From NCBI RefSeq assembly GCF_000346465.2, contig NC_034016.1, positions 19,393,548-19,457,547 on the forward strand: 64,000 nucleotides of DNA, in the 5' to 3' direction. The position numbers were made by a program, and so were the translations under genes. The stretch's first letter is position 1. The number at the start of each line of letters is the position of its first letter. The notes under the pieces are model-generated. The model searched no databases. It had not been told where the DNA came from and saw only the letters and a list, made by a program, of their open reading frames with translations. Source of the DNA: Prunus persica. Lineage: Eukaryota > Streptophyta > Magnoliopsida > Rosales > Rosaceae. Of the stretch, positions 1 through 9,601 are shown piece by piece.

Positions 1-774
1 CAACCAATTACCCAGACTCCCAATCCCCCTACAAAATTCATACCTCTTAAGTTTTCTGCTTCTATCTTCAATTCTTGCAAATTACAAATAGAAGACTCAT
101 AAGATAATTAAAAAAGATAATGAGTAAGTAGTTGTTTTTCCTTTTTGCAAATTACAAATAAAGATGATGAGTAATTGTGTTCCATAAAAAACTAGAGAAT
201 GAATCAGAAAATACCTATTATCTATTTTAATTCTAACATAAAATAAAAAAATTTATAAAAAAAACAAATTGGCACACGCTCACGCTAGTATATATATAGT
301 AAGGATTTGTCGTTTATCTTGCTCAGCATTTTTATCGTGCAATTGATTTTTCAGTCATACAAAAGGTACGTTGCTGTGGAATTTGGATTACTTGGTGGGA
401 ACAAATTCGCATTTTTAGGATTAATTGGTGGAAACAAATTAACATTTTAGGAATGGCTCATTCCATAAGTATATATAATGGATTAGGAGGTGGTGGAGTC
501 GTTGTCAGAGTGTGTTGGAATTTTGATTATGCTTAGCACTCAAATGAACAAGTACAAAGTAATAATAAAGGAGAAGAAAACTATAAGGAGAGACTTGTTA
601 TTTTCTCCAAACTTCTCGCATAGGCTTGCTCGGTTCACACTTTCTTTAATTGAAACATCCTTGTGGTATGGGGACCCTTATCATTTCTGATGTTTTAGTT
701 CAAGTGTAGTTTGCTTTGACATCAAACATATGATCGCTTGTTCTATATTAAAAAAAGAGGTGCAATGCAAGAGT
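1..774. other. AT-rich spacer, no gene seen
   Basis: No reading frame with a recognisable protein is present. The stretch is AT-rich, with a short duplicated phrase (TTGCAAATTACAAATA at about 75-90 and 145-160). Confidence 0.5.
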
Positions 775-1130
775 TTAAACTATCATTGGTATCGAAAAGG
801 CAATCGGGCTTATTTGTATGGAACTTAGTTTTATTTTAAAAAGATGGAACAAATTCAAGTGTTTTAAGGCCCCAAAGAGGCCATCGGGTCCTGATCCAGT
901 CAAGAAAACAGGGAGAAACTCAACCGCTAATTGAACCCGCGTTTGAATTACTTGAACCCCAAGAAAGACAATCCTAAACGCGCGGGGATCAAAACGCATG
1001 TTGTATAAAGAGATATAAAGATAGAGAGGCCTTAGGTCTTCGTTTTCTTTGACTTCTCTTAGCTTTGCGTGGTACTGGAGCAGAGCATCCATCGGGTGAG
1101 TTAGAGTTACTCCTTCCCTCTTCTTAGCCC
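775..1130 (-). other. Unidentified GC-richer block with an open frame
   Basis: This block is visibly richer in G and C than its surroundings and is open on the minus strand for most of its length. The translated stretch contains phrases such as HPMDALLQYHAKLREVKE and FDPRAFRIVFLGVQVIQ that I do not recognise. The N-terminal part of the longer open frame comes from the adjacent repeat-like DNA, so the frame is probably a chimera. It could be a transposon fragment, an organelle-derived insertion or chance. I do not call it a gene. Confidence 0.3.
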
Positions 1131-1230
1131 GCGTTTGGGAGTGCGGTGCTTCTTTTAGAAGCAGCTTATTTTTAAAAAATTTACACATTAGGTGTTTGGT
1201 AAAGTAGAAGTAGGCTGCTTTTTTCGAAAT
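1131..1230. mobile_element. Fragment of a dispersed MITE-like repeat
   Basis: The stretch carries the phrases GCGTTTGGGAGTGCGGTGCTT, AGAAGCAGCTTATTTTTAAA and GGTGTTTGGTAAA. This resembles a common class of plant hAT-type miniature elements that begin with a G-rich GTTTGG terminus and carry AAAAGCAGC-type internal sequence. Only one end is clear and no target duplication was found. Confidence 0.35.
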
Positions 1231-1279
1231 TACCCACATTGCCATATTTGTTTCATACAAGTACACGCCTTATCCTGTC

Positions 1280-2083
1280 TTTTTCTCGATCAAAAGTTCA
1301 AAACCTAAGCTCGTATTGGACAAGAGGCCCGCGACAACCATGTTACCAAGACAGCAGAGCTTGCCACAAACCTTTTTATTGATCCAGCCACCAACCAGCC
1401 CAATGTTAAAGGATTAATACTGGCAGGATCAGCTGATTTCAAAACTAAGCTTAGTGAGTCAGGTAGGTTTGATCCTCATCTGCAGGCCAAAATACTGAAA
1501 GTTGTGGATATTTCTTATGGAGGGGAGGAAGGTTTTAATCAGGCTATTAAGATGTCTCAAGAGATTCTGTTCAATGTGAAATTTATACAGGAGCAGCACT
1601 TGTTAGGCAAATACTTTGAGGAAGTTAACCAGGATACAGGAAAGTATGTTGTTGGTGTAGGTGACAAAAGCTTTGGAGATGGGTGCTATTAAGATACTCA
1701 TTGTGTATGAAAATCTGGAGATCAATAGGTATGTGTTAAAGAACTCCAAGACTGATGAGATTTTTGTTAAACAGTTGAACGAGGAGGAGGAAAACAATGA
1801 AAGCAACTTTCGAGATCCTGTCACCTCCGACAAACTAGAGATTCAGGAGAAGATGTCACTGCTAGAGTGGCTTGCTGATGAGTACAAGAGCTTTGGTTGT
1901 ACTCTTGAGTTTGTCACCAACAAATCACAAGAGGGGTCACAGTTCTGTCGAGGTTTTGGGGGGATTGGAGGAATTCTGCGGTACCAGCTCGATATGAGGT
2001 CATTCGATGAGTTTGCTGATGATGAAGTTGAGGAAGATGCGGAAGTTTACGATGTTGGAGAAGCTGAAGATGATTCTGAATAG
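1280..2083 (+). pseudogene. eRF1 (peptide chain release factor subunit 1) pseudogene, 5' truncated and frameshifted
   Basis: The frame entering at about 1318 encodes the middle and C-terminal domains of eukaryotic release factor 1: [45 protein letters not shown] and [18 protein letters not shown] are all recognisable. At about 1663 the frame is broken, probably by a small deletion where functional eRF1 has a Thr-Leu-Lys before ALEMGA. The next frame then runs on to the normal acidic C-terminus and a stop at 2083. The N-terminal domain, with the stop-codon-reading NIKS and YxCxxxF motifs, is absent. Plant eRF1 genes usually have uninterrupted coding sequence, so absence of introns does not by itself prove retroposition. 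In a functional gene this domain binds eRF3 and carries the GGQ region; none of that could be made here. Confidence 0.88.
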
Positions 2084-2112
2084 GAATTAATGAAGTATTC
2101 CCCAATGCTGGT

Positions 2113-2620
2113 GCAGAAAGGCAGGGGTGAAAAGGCCTGCACCAGTGCGCATGGGGCTGTGGCGGCTGCTGCTACTGCTCCTGAGTGGTGTTCAAAAAAT
2201 TTCTCAGGCTCGACCAAGGTTTCTATATATTAATTCTCTGCTAGCTTCTTCAAATTGCATCCTTTTATTTATTTTGTATTGACTAGTTCCTTTATCATTT
2301 ATTTCTAAAAGGACATTGCATCTTCATCTGGTCCTGGAAAGTTTGATATGGTGATTGGATTTGAATCACAAAAAGGTGGGGTTGGAAAAGTCTGCACCAA
2401 AGTTGTTGCTGCTCCTCCTGAGAGCTGCTCAAAGGATTTCTCAGGCTTGATCAAGGTTTATATTTCTACTCTCTCTACATCATATGACATTATTTTCTTT
2501 TTCAATGACTGGTTGCTTAATCATAGTTTATTTCTTGAAGGGCACTGCACTGTTATCTGATCCTGAAAAGCTTGATGTGGTGATTTCTTCTGGATCACAA
2601 AAGGGGCTGGACAGAACAAT
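2113..2620 (+). repeat. Two tandem copies of a ~235-bp exon-like unit
   Basis: Two adjacent copies are diverged but clearly related: TTCTCAGGCTCGACCAAGG at 2202 matches TTCTCAGGCTTGATCAAGG at 2439, and GGACATTGCATCTTCATCTG at 2311 matches GGGCACTGCACTGTTATCTG at 2540. Each copy has coding-like flanks around an AT-rich centre with GT and AG edges, so splicing would give a repeated peptide (SCSKDFSGLIK, SDPEKLDVVISSGSQKG) that ends at a stop near 2666. I do not recognise the protein. It may be a decayed gene fused behind the eRF1 remnant. Confidence 0.55.
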
Positions 2621-2683
2621 CATCCAGAATGAGGAAATTATGCAGAGAGCTGCCTCTTTTGGATGATCAAGACTTGGCAGTGG

Positions 2684-3111
2684 TTTTCTTACAACTTAAT
2701 TAGTGTTTAGCCAAACAAATTATGCAGTGTTTAACCATTTGGTAGTACTTTTCTTTTTTTAATTTCTGTCTAACAATTAATTTCCTACTCTGAGATACTA
2801 TATAATTATGTGATGACTTTTGTTGGTTCTGGTTTGCAAATAAAATTTTCCATGCGATTTAAACTGAATCAAAGCTCCCCATATATAATGTATCCTTCAA
2901 TCGAGAAATCCCTCAAATATCAAATGTCTTGTAAATAAATAAAAAAGCAGCAAATTAAAAGAAACCTTCTAGAATAGTGGACATGGTACTAGTCCAGTTG
3001 TAGAAAGGTTCCCAAAGTTTATTAGTTCAAAATTTTGAAGGTCACAACTTACAGAGCTGCATGCAATTGGGTAAATTTGATGAACCCAATAATTTATTTG
3101 TAAATTAAAAC
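2684..3111. other. Spacer, nothing recognised
   Basis: AT-rich DNA between the repeat block and the 3' end of the defensin-like gene. No coding potential or clear repeat was seen. Confidence 0.5.
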
Positions 3112-3484
3112 CTAAACATTAATATTACAGCAGCAAGTCGGAGGTTCAGTCCCAAATCCCATACAGGCGCCCCCCTTGGGATGCTGCTTGGCTATGCAAG
3201 CCCCATTGCAGTCTTTGAAGTCTGAACATGGTCCCAGGCAAACAACTGGCGCTCTTATTGCCCCTGCTGGCCCTGCCACTATTAATCCATTCAAAATTAA
3301 GTCAAAAATTACAGCATTAATTTTAAGTAGCCTAGAAAATTAGTGTGCATTAGATACATGATTATTATTAATTAAGTAGTTCATAAGAGATTTGAGGAGC
3401 CTAATTACCTGAAGCCAAAAGCAAAGCGATGCAGAGAAAGCCAACCAAGTTCTGAACCGCAGGAGAAAGCTTGCCAGCGGCCAT
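3112..3484 (-). CDS. Defensin-like secreted cysteine-rich peptide, two exons
   Basis: Exon 1 is 3409-3484 and exon 2 is 3112-3278, joined by a 130-bp GT-AG intron; together they encode 80 residues. The product starts with a hydrophobic signal peptide (LVGFLCIALLLAS, residues 13-25), followed by a short linker. The mature part has eight cysteines spaced C-x3-C-x5-C-x3-C-x10-C-x9-C-C-C, ending TCCCNINV. A signal exon followed by a single Cys-rich exon is the usual architecture of plant DEFL genes. Such peptides are secreted and serve in defence or in cell-cell signalling such as pollination; which applies here cannot be read from sequence. The start is the only ATG in frame with the signal peptide. 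The cysteine pattern is a variant one with a terminal CCC, so the exact subfamily is uncertain. Confidence 0.82.
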
Positions 3485-4460
3485 CTCTAATTCCTTTGTT
3501 GATGAAAAATGAAATAATTTGTATGTTTTTATTTATACAAGCGACAGTCTAAAAGGCGATATATAGAGACTTTCCTACATTGATATCAGATTTTGTTGCT
3601 TTTGGAGCGTTTCTTTTCCTATATTATATGGTAAGGTTTTAAAAGTCCATAGACAATATCCAAACTTGCCTAAATACCAAATTAAAATATCAATAGGGTA
3701 TGAGTTGGATTGGCTCATGCCTTTTCTGTACTCCCAAGTAGTCTTAGGTTCAAGCCCCCACGATACCCGTGTGTGAATTTTCCTCCCTCTCCCTCCTAAT
3801 TTGGCAAAAAAGATTTGAAAAAAAAAAACCAATTTAGAATGTGGAGGTTGGTTTAGAATGTATGGTTAATGGTTGAAATTCAAAGAATACAAAAACAGTT
3901 AGGAAGATAAAGTAAAAATTGACAGAAAATCTGCACTCTGACTCTGAGTTCTGGCAATGCATTCTTCTAACTTCAAACCCAAGCCATATATATGATGAAT
4001 GTGGTGGTCAATGAATTGTTTATGTATTTATAGCAGTCAGTCCAGACTTGGCCCTTGTCAGTCAGCTAGCTGTCTTTGTATCAGATATACACGTGTCATC
4101 ATCTGATTGAATCTGAACAAGCAATATTATATATCCACGGTCACAAGCTGGAGTAGAAGCTGCTACTCTGTTTGCTCTGTATTGATGAAAATTCAAACAG
4201 CTAGAGCTAGCCTTCAATGCATGCCATTAGTCTTGCTGGCAACAATTGGAACTGATTTTTGTTCGAAATATATTGTGGTTTGTTGATTTTCTTGTGAACT
4301 TTTAAAAAAAGCACTTTTAGGCTTAAGCTAATGAAGGCTCTAGCTAAAGTAAATCATAAACAGTGATGAGCCTGGGAAATATTAGACAGCTTTAGAAAGC
4401 TAGCTACCAAAGCCGGCATTTAACCTTATTTACTACACCCAACTGCCCCTCACCGCTGTT
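3485..4460. other. Intergenic region between divergent DEFL and GRP genes
   Basis: Both flanking genes point away from this spacer, so it holds both promoters. Apart from a tRNA-like repeat (3696-3831) no gene is present. Confidence 0.5.
3696..3831 (+). mobile_element. Probable tRNA-derived SINE
   Basis: A box-A-like TTGGATTGGCTCATG is followed about 40 bases later by a box-B-like AGGTTCAAGCCCC, then a pyrimidine-rich body and a 3' run of A (about 3819-3830). This is the layout of plant SINEs. Target-site duplications could not be identified with confidence. Confidence 0.45.
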
Positions 4461-4465
4461 TTTGC

Positions 4466-4473
4466 CTTTATAA
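4466..4473 (+). promoter_or_regulatory. TATA box of the glycine-rich protein gene
   Basis: CTTTATAA lies about 100 bases upstream of the start codon at 4568, leaving a purine-rich leader of normal plant length. Confidence 0.55.
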
Positions 4474-4567
4474 GCAAACCCTCAAACCCTTCTCCACAAA
4501 CCAAGTGACCTAAAGAGACCACAAGTACTGAAAAAACAAAGAGAGCAGAGAGAGAAGAAACAGAGAG

Positions 4568-5056
4568 ATGGCAAGGTGGTGCATTGTGCTGGTTCTTGCT
4601 CTAGTTGTAGCTCACACTACAGCTAGAAACGTGCCTACAGCGAATGACGCTGGTTTCAAAGACCAAAAGAACTTCCTCGGTGGCGTTGGTGGCTTCTCTG
4701 GTATTGGCAGCAATGGGCTTCCATTTGCTGGAGCAGGGGCTGGTGTTGGTGGTGATCTTGGCGGCGGACTTGGTGGAGGCGCTGGGATAGGCGGAGTTGC
4801 CGGGCTTGGTGGTGGTAGTGGTGGAATCGGTGACTTGGGTGGTGCAGGCGGCTTGGGTGGTCTTGGTGGTTTAGGCGGCGGCACCGGAGGCTTGGGTGGT
4901 CTAGGGGGCTTAGGAGGCGGCACCGGAGGCTTGGGTGGTCTAGGAGGCTTAGGAGGCGGCACCGGAGGCTTGGGGGTTCTTGGTGGAGTAGGCGGTGCTG
5001 GTGGCGGCATTGGCGGCGGTGTTGGTGGTGGAAGTGGTGTTCTTCCCTACCCTTGA
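4568..5056 (+). CDS. Secreted glycine-rich protein, cell-wall structural type
   Basis: This intronless gene encodes 162 residues. Residues 1-19 (MARWCIVLVLALVVAHTTA) form a signal peptide, followed by a short hydrophilic stretch and then an almost pure Gly-rich domain from about residue 38 to the end. The Gly domain is built of GLGG and GGG units. Its centre holds about three near-identical 13-residue repeats (GLGGLGGLGGGTG) encoded by a 39-bp DNA repeat between about 4835 and 4980. Family members are exported to the wall or apoplast, where they act as structural or wall-associated proteins. The ATG at 4568 is preceded by GAGAG-rich leader sequence and a TATA box at a plausible distance. A Pro-rich frame on the other strand is only the shadow of the Gly codons. 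Confidence 0.85.
   Translation: MARWCIVLVLALVVAHTTARNVPTANDAGFKDQKNFLGGVGGFSGIGSNGLPFAGAGAGVGGDLGGGLGGGAGIGGVAGLGGGSGGIGDLGGAGGLGGLGGLGGGTGGLGGLGGLGGGTGGLGGLGGLGGGTGGLGVLGGVGGAGGGIGGGVGGGSGVLPYP
4835..4980 (+). repeat. 39-bp coding minisatellite in the GRP gene
   Basis: The phrase TTAGG(A/C)GGCGGCACCGG recurs at 4871, 4910 and 4949, exactly 39 bases apart, encoding a 13-residue unit. Near-identity of the copies suggests recent slippage or unequal exchange. Confidence 0.85.
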
Positions 5057-6870
5057 AGATGTAGTTCAAATATGGGATTGATTGTGTTGTGTGTTTACCT
5101 CTTTATGGGATTAATTTGTTGAAGTTTAGCTGTTGAAGTGTTTAGCAGTTTAGTTGTGTGAGGTCATCACTCATGAGCTGAGGGTATTTTCTTAAAGATT
5201 TCGTTTGTGTCTTCCTAATCCTAGTTACTAGTCAGTCAAACAATATTATATCAAGAAAATGTTTCCTTGTGCCTTTTTAATATTATATCAAGAAAATGTT
5301 TGATCTTTATCTTTAGTATTAAACCAGTAAATGTTTCTGTTCTAACAGAAGTTCTCCCAGAAAGAAAACAAAGAAAAAACATTCCGAGAATTCATCTGCA
5401 TAAATATTTCATAATGGAAGCAATCGTAGTCGTGAAGGTCATGATCATTAGAACCATCACCAAAAAAGTCATTTACCAGAATCCAGATAGAACACCATTA
5501 ACGATGACCTCTTAGGAAGTTCTCATGTTGCGTCCTTTTTTTTTCCTTATTAAAAAATGAGAACATCATTAACTTGACCAAGAAATGGACATTATTTCTT
5601 CTTCTTCTTTTCTTGCTACAATAAATGAATGATAAATTGTTCCAGAAAAATGCAGCATTTCTCGTACGTCTACTTTTGATTGTGGCAATCTTGCCTACCA
5701 TCAATTCATCAAAGCAAAATCACCCACTTGACCAACCTAGCATTAACTTGGTCGATTGAAAGAGCTCTAGGCCATGAATGAGTTTATGTGTTGCAATGCT
5801 GGGTTTGAGTCTGGAGCGTCAGTGAGCAATAACTCTCCATCTCTCTGTCACCTGACAAAAATGTGTGGAACTCAGTAAAGGTCGAGACTGAACACATAAT
5901 GTGTGAAAAATTTAATACGTCTGGTCAATTTTTTATTATTTAAAAAGAAATAAAACCATAAATGAGGTGACCCAAGTGTTAGCTTGGATGGCAGCTCAAT
6001 TTATTGAGTGAATTGAATTAGTAACCCGAAAAGCATCCACCCTCTACAGAAAACAACCACCTTCTGCTTCTACTATAATGCATGGCCAAAGTGAGGAGAA
6101 AGACTAACATGAAATGGGGATATCACTATTTTATTATTCAAGTCAATAACGCTATGACACGCGTGATAACACTTCTACAAAGTACATTAGCCGAAGATAG
6201 CAAAACAGTGATATCCCCACTGCAACTAAGTTTTTCTTCGTAAGTGGCCACGTTGATCTCCCAAGTGTTTTGGTTGTGATTTTTTTCTTTTTTTAGTTGA
6301 GAAGCTATGTGCAGTAAAAGAACATGCATGTAGATGTAGTTGAGAGATTGAGCGCGTATATAATATATACATGTTTCCTTCATGATAGCACAAAAAGCAT
6401 TCCATGGACCCATGTTTTTTGTTTCCTTAAATCTGTCTTCATTTAAACAAAAATGTATCAATTATCAACACCATTAGTGTAATAAATAAATACTATTCTC
6501 CCTTTCTCTTGAAACTTAATTTAAGAGATGCGTGACCACATAAGGATAAGGTCATGAATATTTTGTTTAATATAGGCTCAAAAAGCACTTTTTGTGGGGC
6601 AATTGATCTGGGACAAGCACTTGAAGATAGGGTTCTTTCTACAGGCTAGCTTCATCAGTAAGAGCATATCCACAAGGGAAAAACAAATTGGGTCAAATTT
6701 ATAAGTCCGTGTCCAACTTTCCTCAATACGTTTGTGATTATCAAAAAGTTTATTACTTACTGTTACTACTTATAATTACCTGAGACTAATTATGTCACAA
6801 ACTGCACACAATTAAGTTTAATTTCCAGATGTTACACTAATCTCTTACTGAACGTATATAAACACTCATC
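5057..6870. other. Spacer between GRP and SPH1
   Basis: GRP 3' UTR followed by AT-rich DNA. A 23-bp phrase (AATATTATATCAAGAAAATG...) is directly repeated at about 5242 and 5278. No further gene seen. Confidence 0.45.
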
Positions 6871-6877
6871 ACCCGCC

Positions 6878-6884
6878 TATAAAA
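6878..6884 (+). promoter_or_regulatory. TATA box of SPH1
   Basis: TATAAAA in the context CCGCCTATAAAAGC lies 50 bases before the start codon. The same CCGCCTATAAAA context recurs before SPH7 (22688-22699), supporting common origin of the two promoters. Confidence 0.6.
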
Positions 6885-6927
6885 GCTATAATAAGAAAGA
6901 ATAGGCCATATCAAATCAAACCAAACC

Positions 6928-7353
6928 ATGAGCACCATGTCGGGCAACGCGGTTTTCTTACTTGTAACGACGCTGTTAGCCATGGCTGCTCAATGCAACG
7001 CTAACTTTCCTTATTATTTTGGTGACTTCAAAGTAAGCATTCGAAACGGATTTAGCGGGAACATCAAGTTGGAGGTGAATTGCACATCATTTGACGATGA
7101 TTTGGGCAGGCATTGGCTCCGAAAGGGAGAGACTTACAGCTTTACTTTCCACACAGACATTTTGGGCACAACAACATGGGATTGCCGTTTAGCAACACAA
7201 GATGCTCCTCTTGGCACCTCCCAATTGTTCAAGTGTGACTATGATTTTCTCAAAAAGTGCGATTTCAGAGAGTGCAAATGGGATGTCAGGGACGACACGG
7301 AATATTTGCTAGACATTCCCCAAAACAAATATGTACGCTGGGCTCATACTTAG
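6928..7353 (+). CDS. S-protein homologue (Self-incomp_S1 family), SPH1
   Basis: This is a single-exon gene for 141 residues with a signal peptide ending near residue 25. The mature part shows the family pattern: VSIRNGFSG, a Cys52 before SFDDDLGRHWL, the YSFTFHTDILGTT block, Cys86, then Cys103, Cys111 and Cys116 with the late CDFRECKWDVRDD motif. Plant SPH proteins are small secreted beta-sheet proteins related to the poppy stigma S protein; most have no known function. SPH1 differs from its immediate neighbours by the IRN...HW form shared with SPH7. It has one potential N-glycosylation site (NCT, residue 51). The final GIY of the family is replaced by EYLLD. It is the first of eight tandem SPH genes. 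Confidence 0.9.
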   Translation: MSTMSGNAVFLLVTTLLAMAAQCNANFPYYFGDFKVSIRNGFSGNIKLEVNCTSFDDDLGRHWLRKGETYSFTFHTDILGTTTWDCRLATQDAPLGTSQLFKCDYDFLKKCDFRECKWDVRDDTEYLLDIPQNKYVRWAHT

Positions 7354-7539
7354 TTTAGATGCTTTTCAAGATATCAAATTCAATAGCTAGCCCCCTGTGC
7401 CAATTACAAGTACAAGAAGATTTCGTTTGAACCATCCCTATAATATGAGATTTATATTTATGTTTATCACGCACCCTATGTCCTTATTGAATGACTTGTG
7501 ATGTTAAAGAAATTTTGTTTTGTTTTTTAAAGGAATCAA

Positions 7540-7975
7540 GACGTAATACTTGACAACAATTACATTATTCTGTCTCTCCATGAATATCAGAAAACTTGGA
7601 CTATGACGATGATTGTGTTGATATTGCAATATTCATTGATACTTTAGTATTACTCATCAACTATTAGTTTCTCATTATAACTTCTCAATACTCATCAACT
7701 CTTATTTTCTGATTATACAAACACGCATCTCCATCAGATTTATTTTTAGCCTTATTATTTCTTAATATTGTGCATGCAATCGATTTCACAAGGTCTTTCT
7801 TATGAATTAACATCTCATTAAATCTCAAGTCAAATGTGCTTTTGGATTGTCATATTTTCATGTTGTGCGTGCCAAAACATAAATACTAACATTTCCCACG
7901 CCATCATATTAGTTAAAATTCCAAGTATATAATGAATGAAAAGAGCTAAAAAAATGGGAAAAAGAAGGGAAAGCT
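7540..7975 (+). repeat. Promoter-like duplicated block, copy 1 (no gene behind it)
   Basis: About 435 bases starting GACGTAATACTTGAC are repeated in direct orientation 464 bases downstream (see 8004-8435). Shared phrases include CAGAAAACTTGGACTATGAC, TTGTGTTGATATTGCAATAT and CCACGCCATCATAT. Copy 1 ends in an ATG-like region but is followed by spacer, not by an SPH gene. Confidence 0.85.
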
Positions 7976-8003
7976 TTATTGAATACTAGAAATTGAAAGG
8001 GAA

Positions 8004-8435
8004 GACGTAATACCCGACTTTAATTACATTATTCGTATCTCCACGCATATCAGAAAACTTGGACTATGACAATGATTGTGTTGATATTGCAATATTCATT
8101 CATATTTTATCCACACTCATCAACTCTATTAGTTTCTGATAATAACTTATCAACACTAATCAACTCTTATTTTCTTATGATATAAACACGCTTATCCATT
8201 AGATTTATTTTTAGCGTTATTATTTCCCAATACTGTGCATGCAATCAATTTCCCAAGACCTTTCTTATGAATTAATATATCTTATTAAATCTCAAATCAA
8301 ATGTGCTTTTGGATCGTCATAATTTTCATGTTGTGCATGTCAAAACATAAATACCAACCTTCCCACGCCATCATATATTAGTTAAAATTCCAACTACATA
8401 ATGAACGAAAACTTGGAGCAAAAGGGAAAGAAAAA
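8004..8435 (+). repeat. Promoter-like duplicated block, copy 2 (leads into SPH2)
   Basis: Second copy of the block at 7540-7975. It runs directly into the 5' leader of SPH2 (start 8447), so it contains that gene's promoter; the duplication therefore doubled the upstream regulatory DNA. Confidence 0.85.
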
Positions 8436-8446
8436 TAGCCACGACA

Positions 8447-8896
8447 ATGAGCCCGATCACCAAAACCCACCTACTTGTTCTTGCTTTTGCAATAGCAATA
8501 AGCCCCATCTGGTGCTCTCCTTCATCTAATAGCGAAGTGTTTCCAGAATTCACAAACTGGCATGTCTACGTCGTCAATGGGTTGAACGACAACCAGACTA
8601 TGTCGGTCCACTGTAAATCCAAAGACAATGATTTGGGCATTCAAAATCTGCCGCAAGGGGCAAATACGACATGGAGTTTCAGAACAAACTTCGTCCACTC
8701 AACTCTTTTTTGGTGCTACATAAGCAAGGCCAAGGCCCATGCTGCCCTAAAAGTCTTTTGGCAAGACATCTATCTCTTTCAGAAATGCAATTGGAAGAAC
8801 TGTATTTATACAGCAAAAGATGATGGGGTTTACATAAAAGATTTTCCAAACGATTGTGATGTGTTTGCCAAGAAATGGGAAGATGGATGGCGATGA
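8447..8896 (+). CDS. S-protein homologue, SPH2
   Basis: This single-exon gene encodes 149 residues. A signal peptide ends near residue 23-25 (AISPIWCSPS). The mature protein has the SPH core: NWHVYVVNGL, Cys56 in HCKSKDNDLG, TTWSFRTNF, Cys90 in LFWC, and Cys114/Cys119 in CNWKNC, followed by AKDDGVYI and a Trp-rich end. It belongs to the SPH2/3/4 subgroup, marked by W.V.VVN and the H-A-x-x-VFW stretch. Potential N-glycosylation sites are NQT (49) and NTT (73). It probably acts as a secreted protein; no partner is known. An extra Cys137 near the C-terminus is not present in SPH3 or SPH4. Confidence 0.9.
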   Translation: MSPITKTHLLVLAFAIAISPIWCSPSSNSEVFPEFTNWHVYVVNGLNDNQTMSVHCKSKDNDLGIQNLPQGANTTWSFRTNFVHSTLFWCYISKAKAHAALKVFWQDIYLFQKCNWKNCIYTAKDDGVYIKDFPNDCDVFAKKWEDGWR

Positions 8897-9551
8897 TAAT
8901 AATCAAGATTTCAATATACAGTCCAATTTATTCAGAATTTTAATGTTTATTAATAATTGAGGTTGTATATGCATCTTCTTTAAAATATAATTTTCGTTGT
9001 TTTTTTTAATAAAAAAATCTTTGTTAATTATTCTTTCGTGCTTATCCTCTTTTGTTGTATTTAATTTGTATCCAAAAAGCAATAAGGACCACATCATCGA
9101 TACAATACAATGAATTGAATTTTATTCAATTAAATAAGATGCTACCAAATATAATTTTGAAACTTTTTTGAGATAAAAACGATAACATGCATTTATAGAC
9201 ATAAACGTTCTCAGTGAATCAATACAAATACAGATAACCACACAAGGTTATTACAAATACGAAGGACTCCACCGACAACATTAGGTGCACAAGTGTACCT
9301 CCACGCATAGTCATAAATTGATCGTCTTTAAGCTTCAAAGTATTTCATAATTTTAGAAAATAGGAAAAAAAAAAAAAAACGGATGGCAAAAAAACCTTAT
9401 GGATAGGAAAGAGAGGCAGATAATTCCTTAGTTAATTCAATGAATCTACAGTCGAACGTCATTAATATGCTTCCGTTTATGAAAATATGCAAACTTGGAA
9501 AAGAGTTATATGGATATAATCCAAAGTTCCATAACCAGATCAATTTGGCAA
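8897..9551. other. Spacer between SPH2 and SPH3
   Basis: SPH2 3' UTR and SPH3 promoter. The phrase AAAGAGAGGCAGATAA at 9407-9422 is the uninterrupted counterpart of the SINE target site in the SPH4 promoter. Confidence 0.5.
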
Positions 9552-9558
9552 TATAAAA
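9552..9558 (+). promoter_or_regulatory. TATA box of SPH3
   Basis: TATAAAA lies 17 bases before an ATG at 9569 and 50 bases before the ATG at 9602. Transcription normally starts about 30 bases below a TATA box, so the 9569 ATG would lie upstream of the mRNA; this favours 9602 as the start. Confidence 0.6.
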
Positions 9559-9601
9559 CAAGAAGAAAATGACCTTAACGTTACATACAGAACACAAAAC
9601 A

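Noticed and set aside
4612..5069. Long Pro-rich and His/Arg-rich frames antisense to the glycine-rich gene
   Set aside because: They are the complement of Gly codons (GGN read as NCC) and have no leader, promoter or signal peptide.
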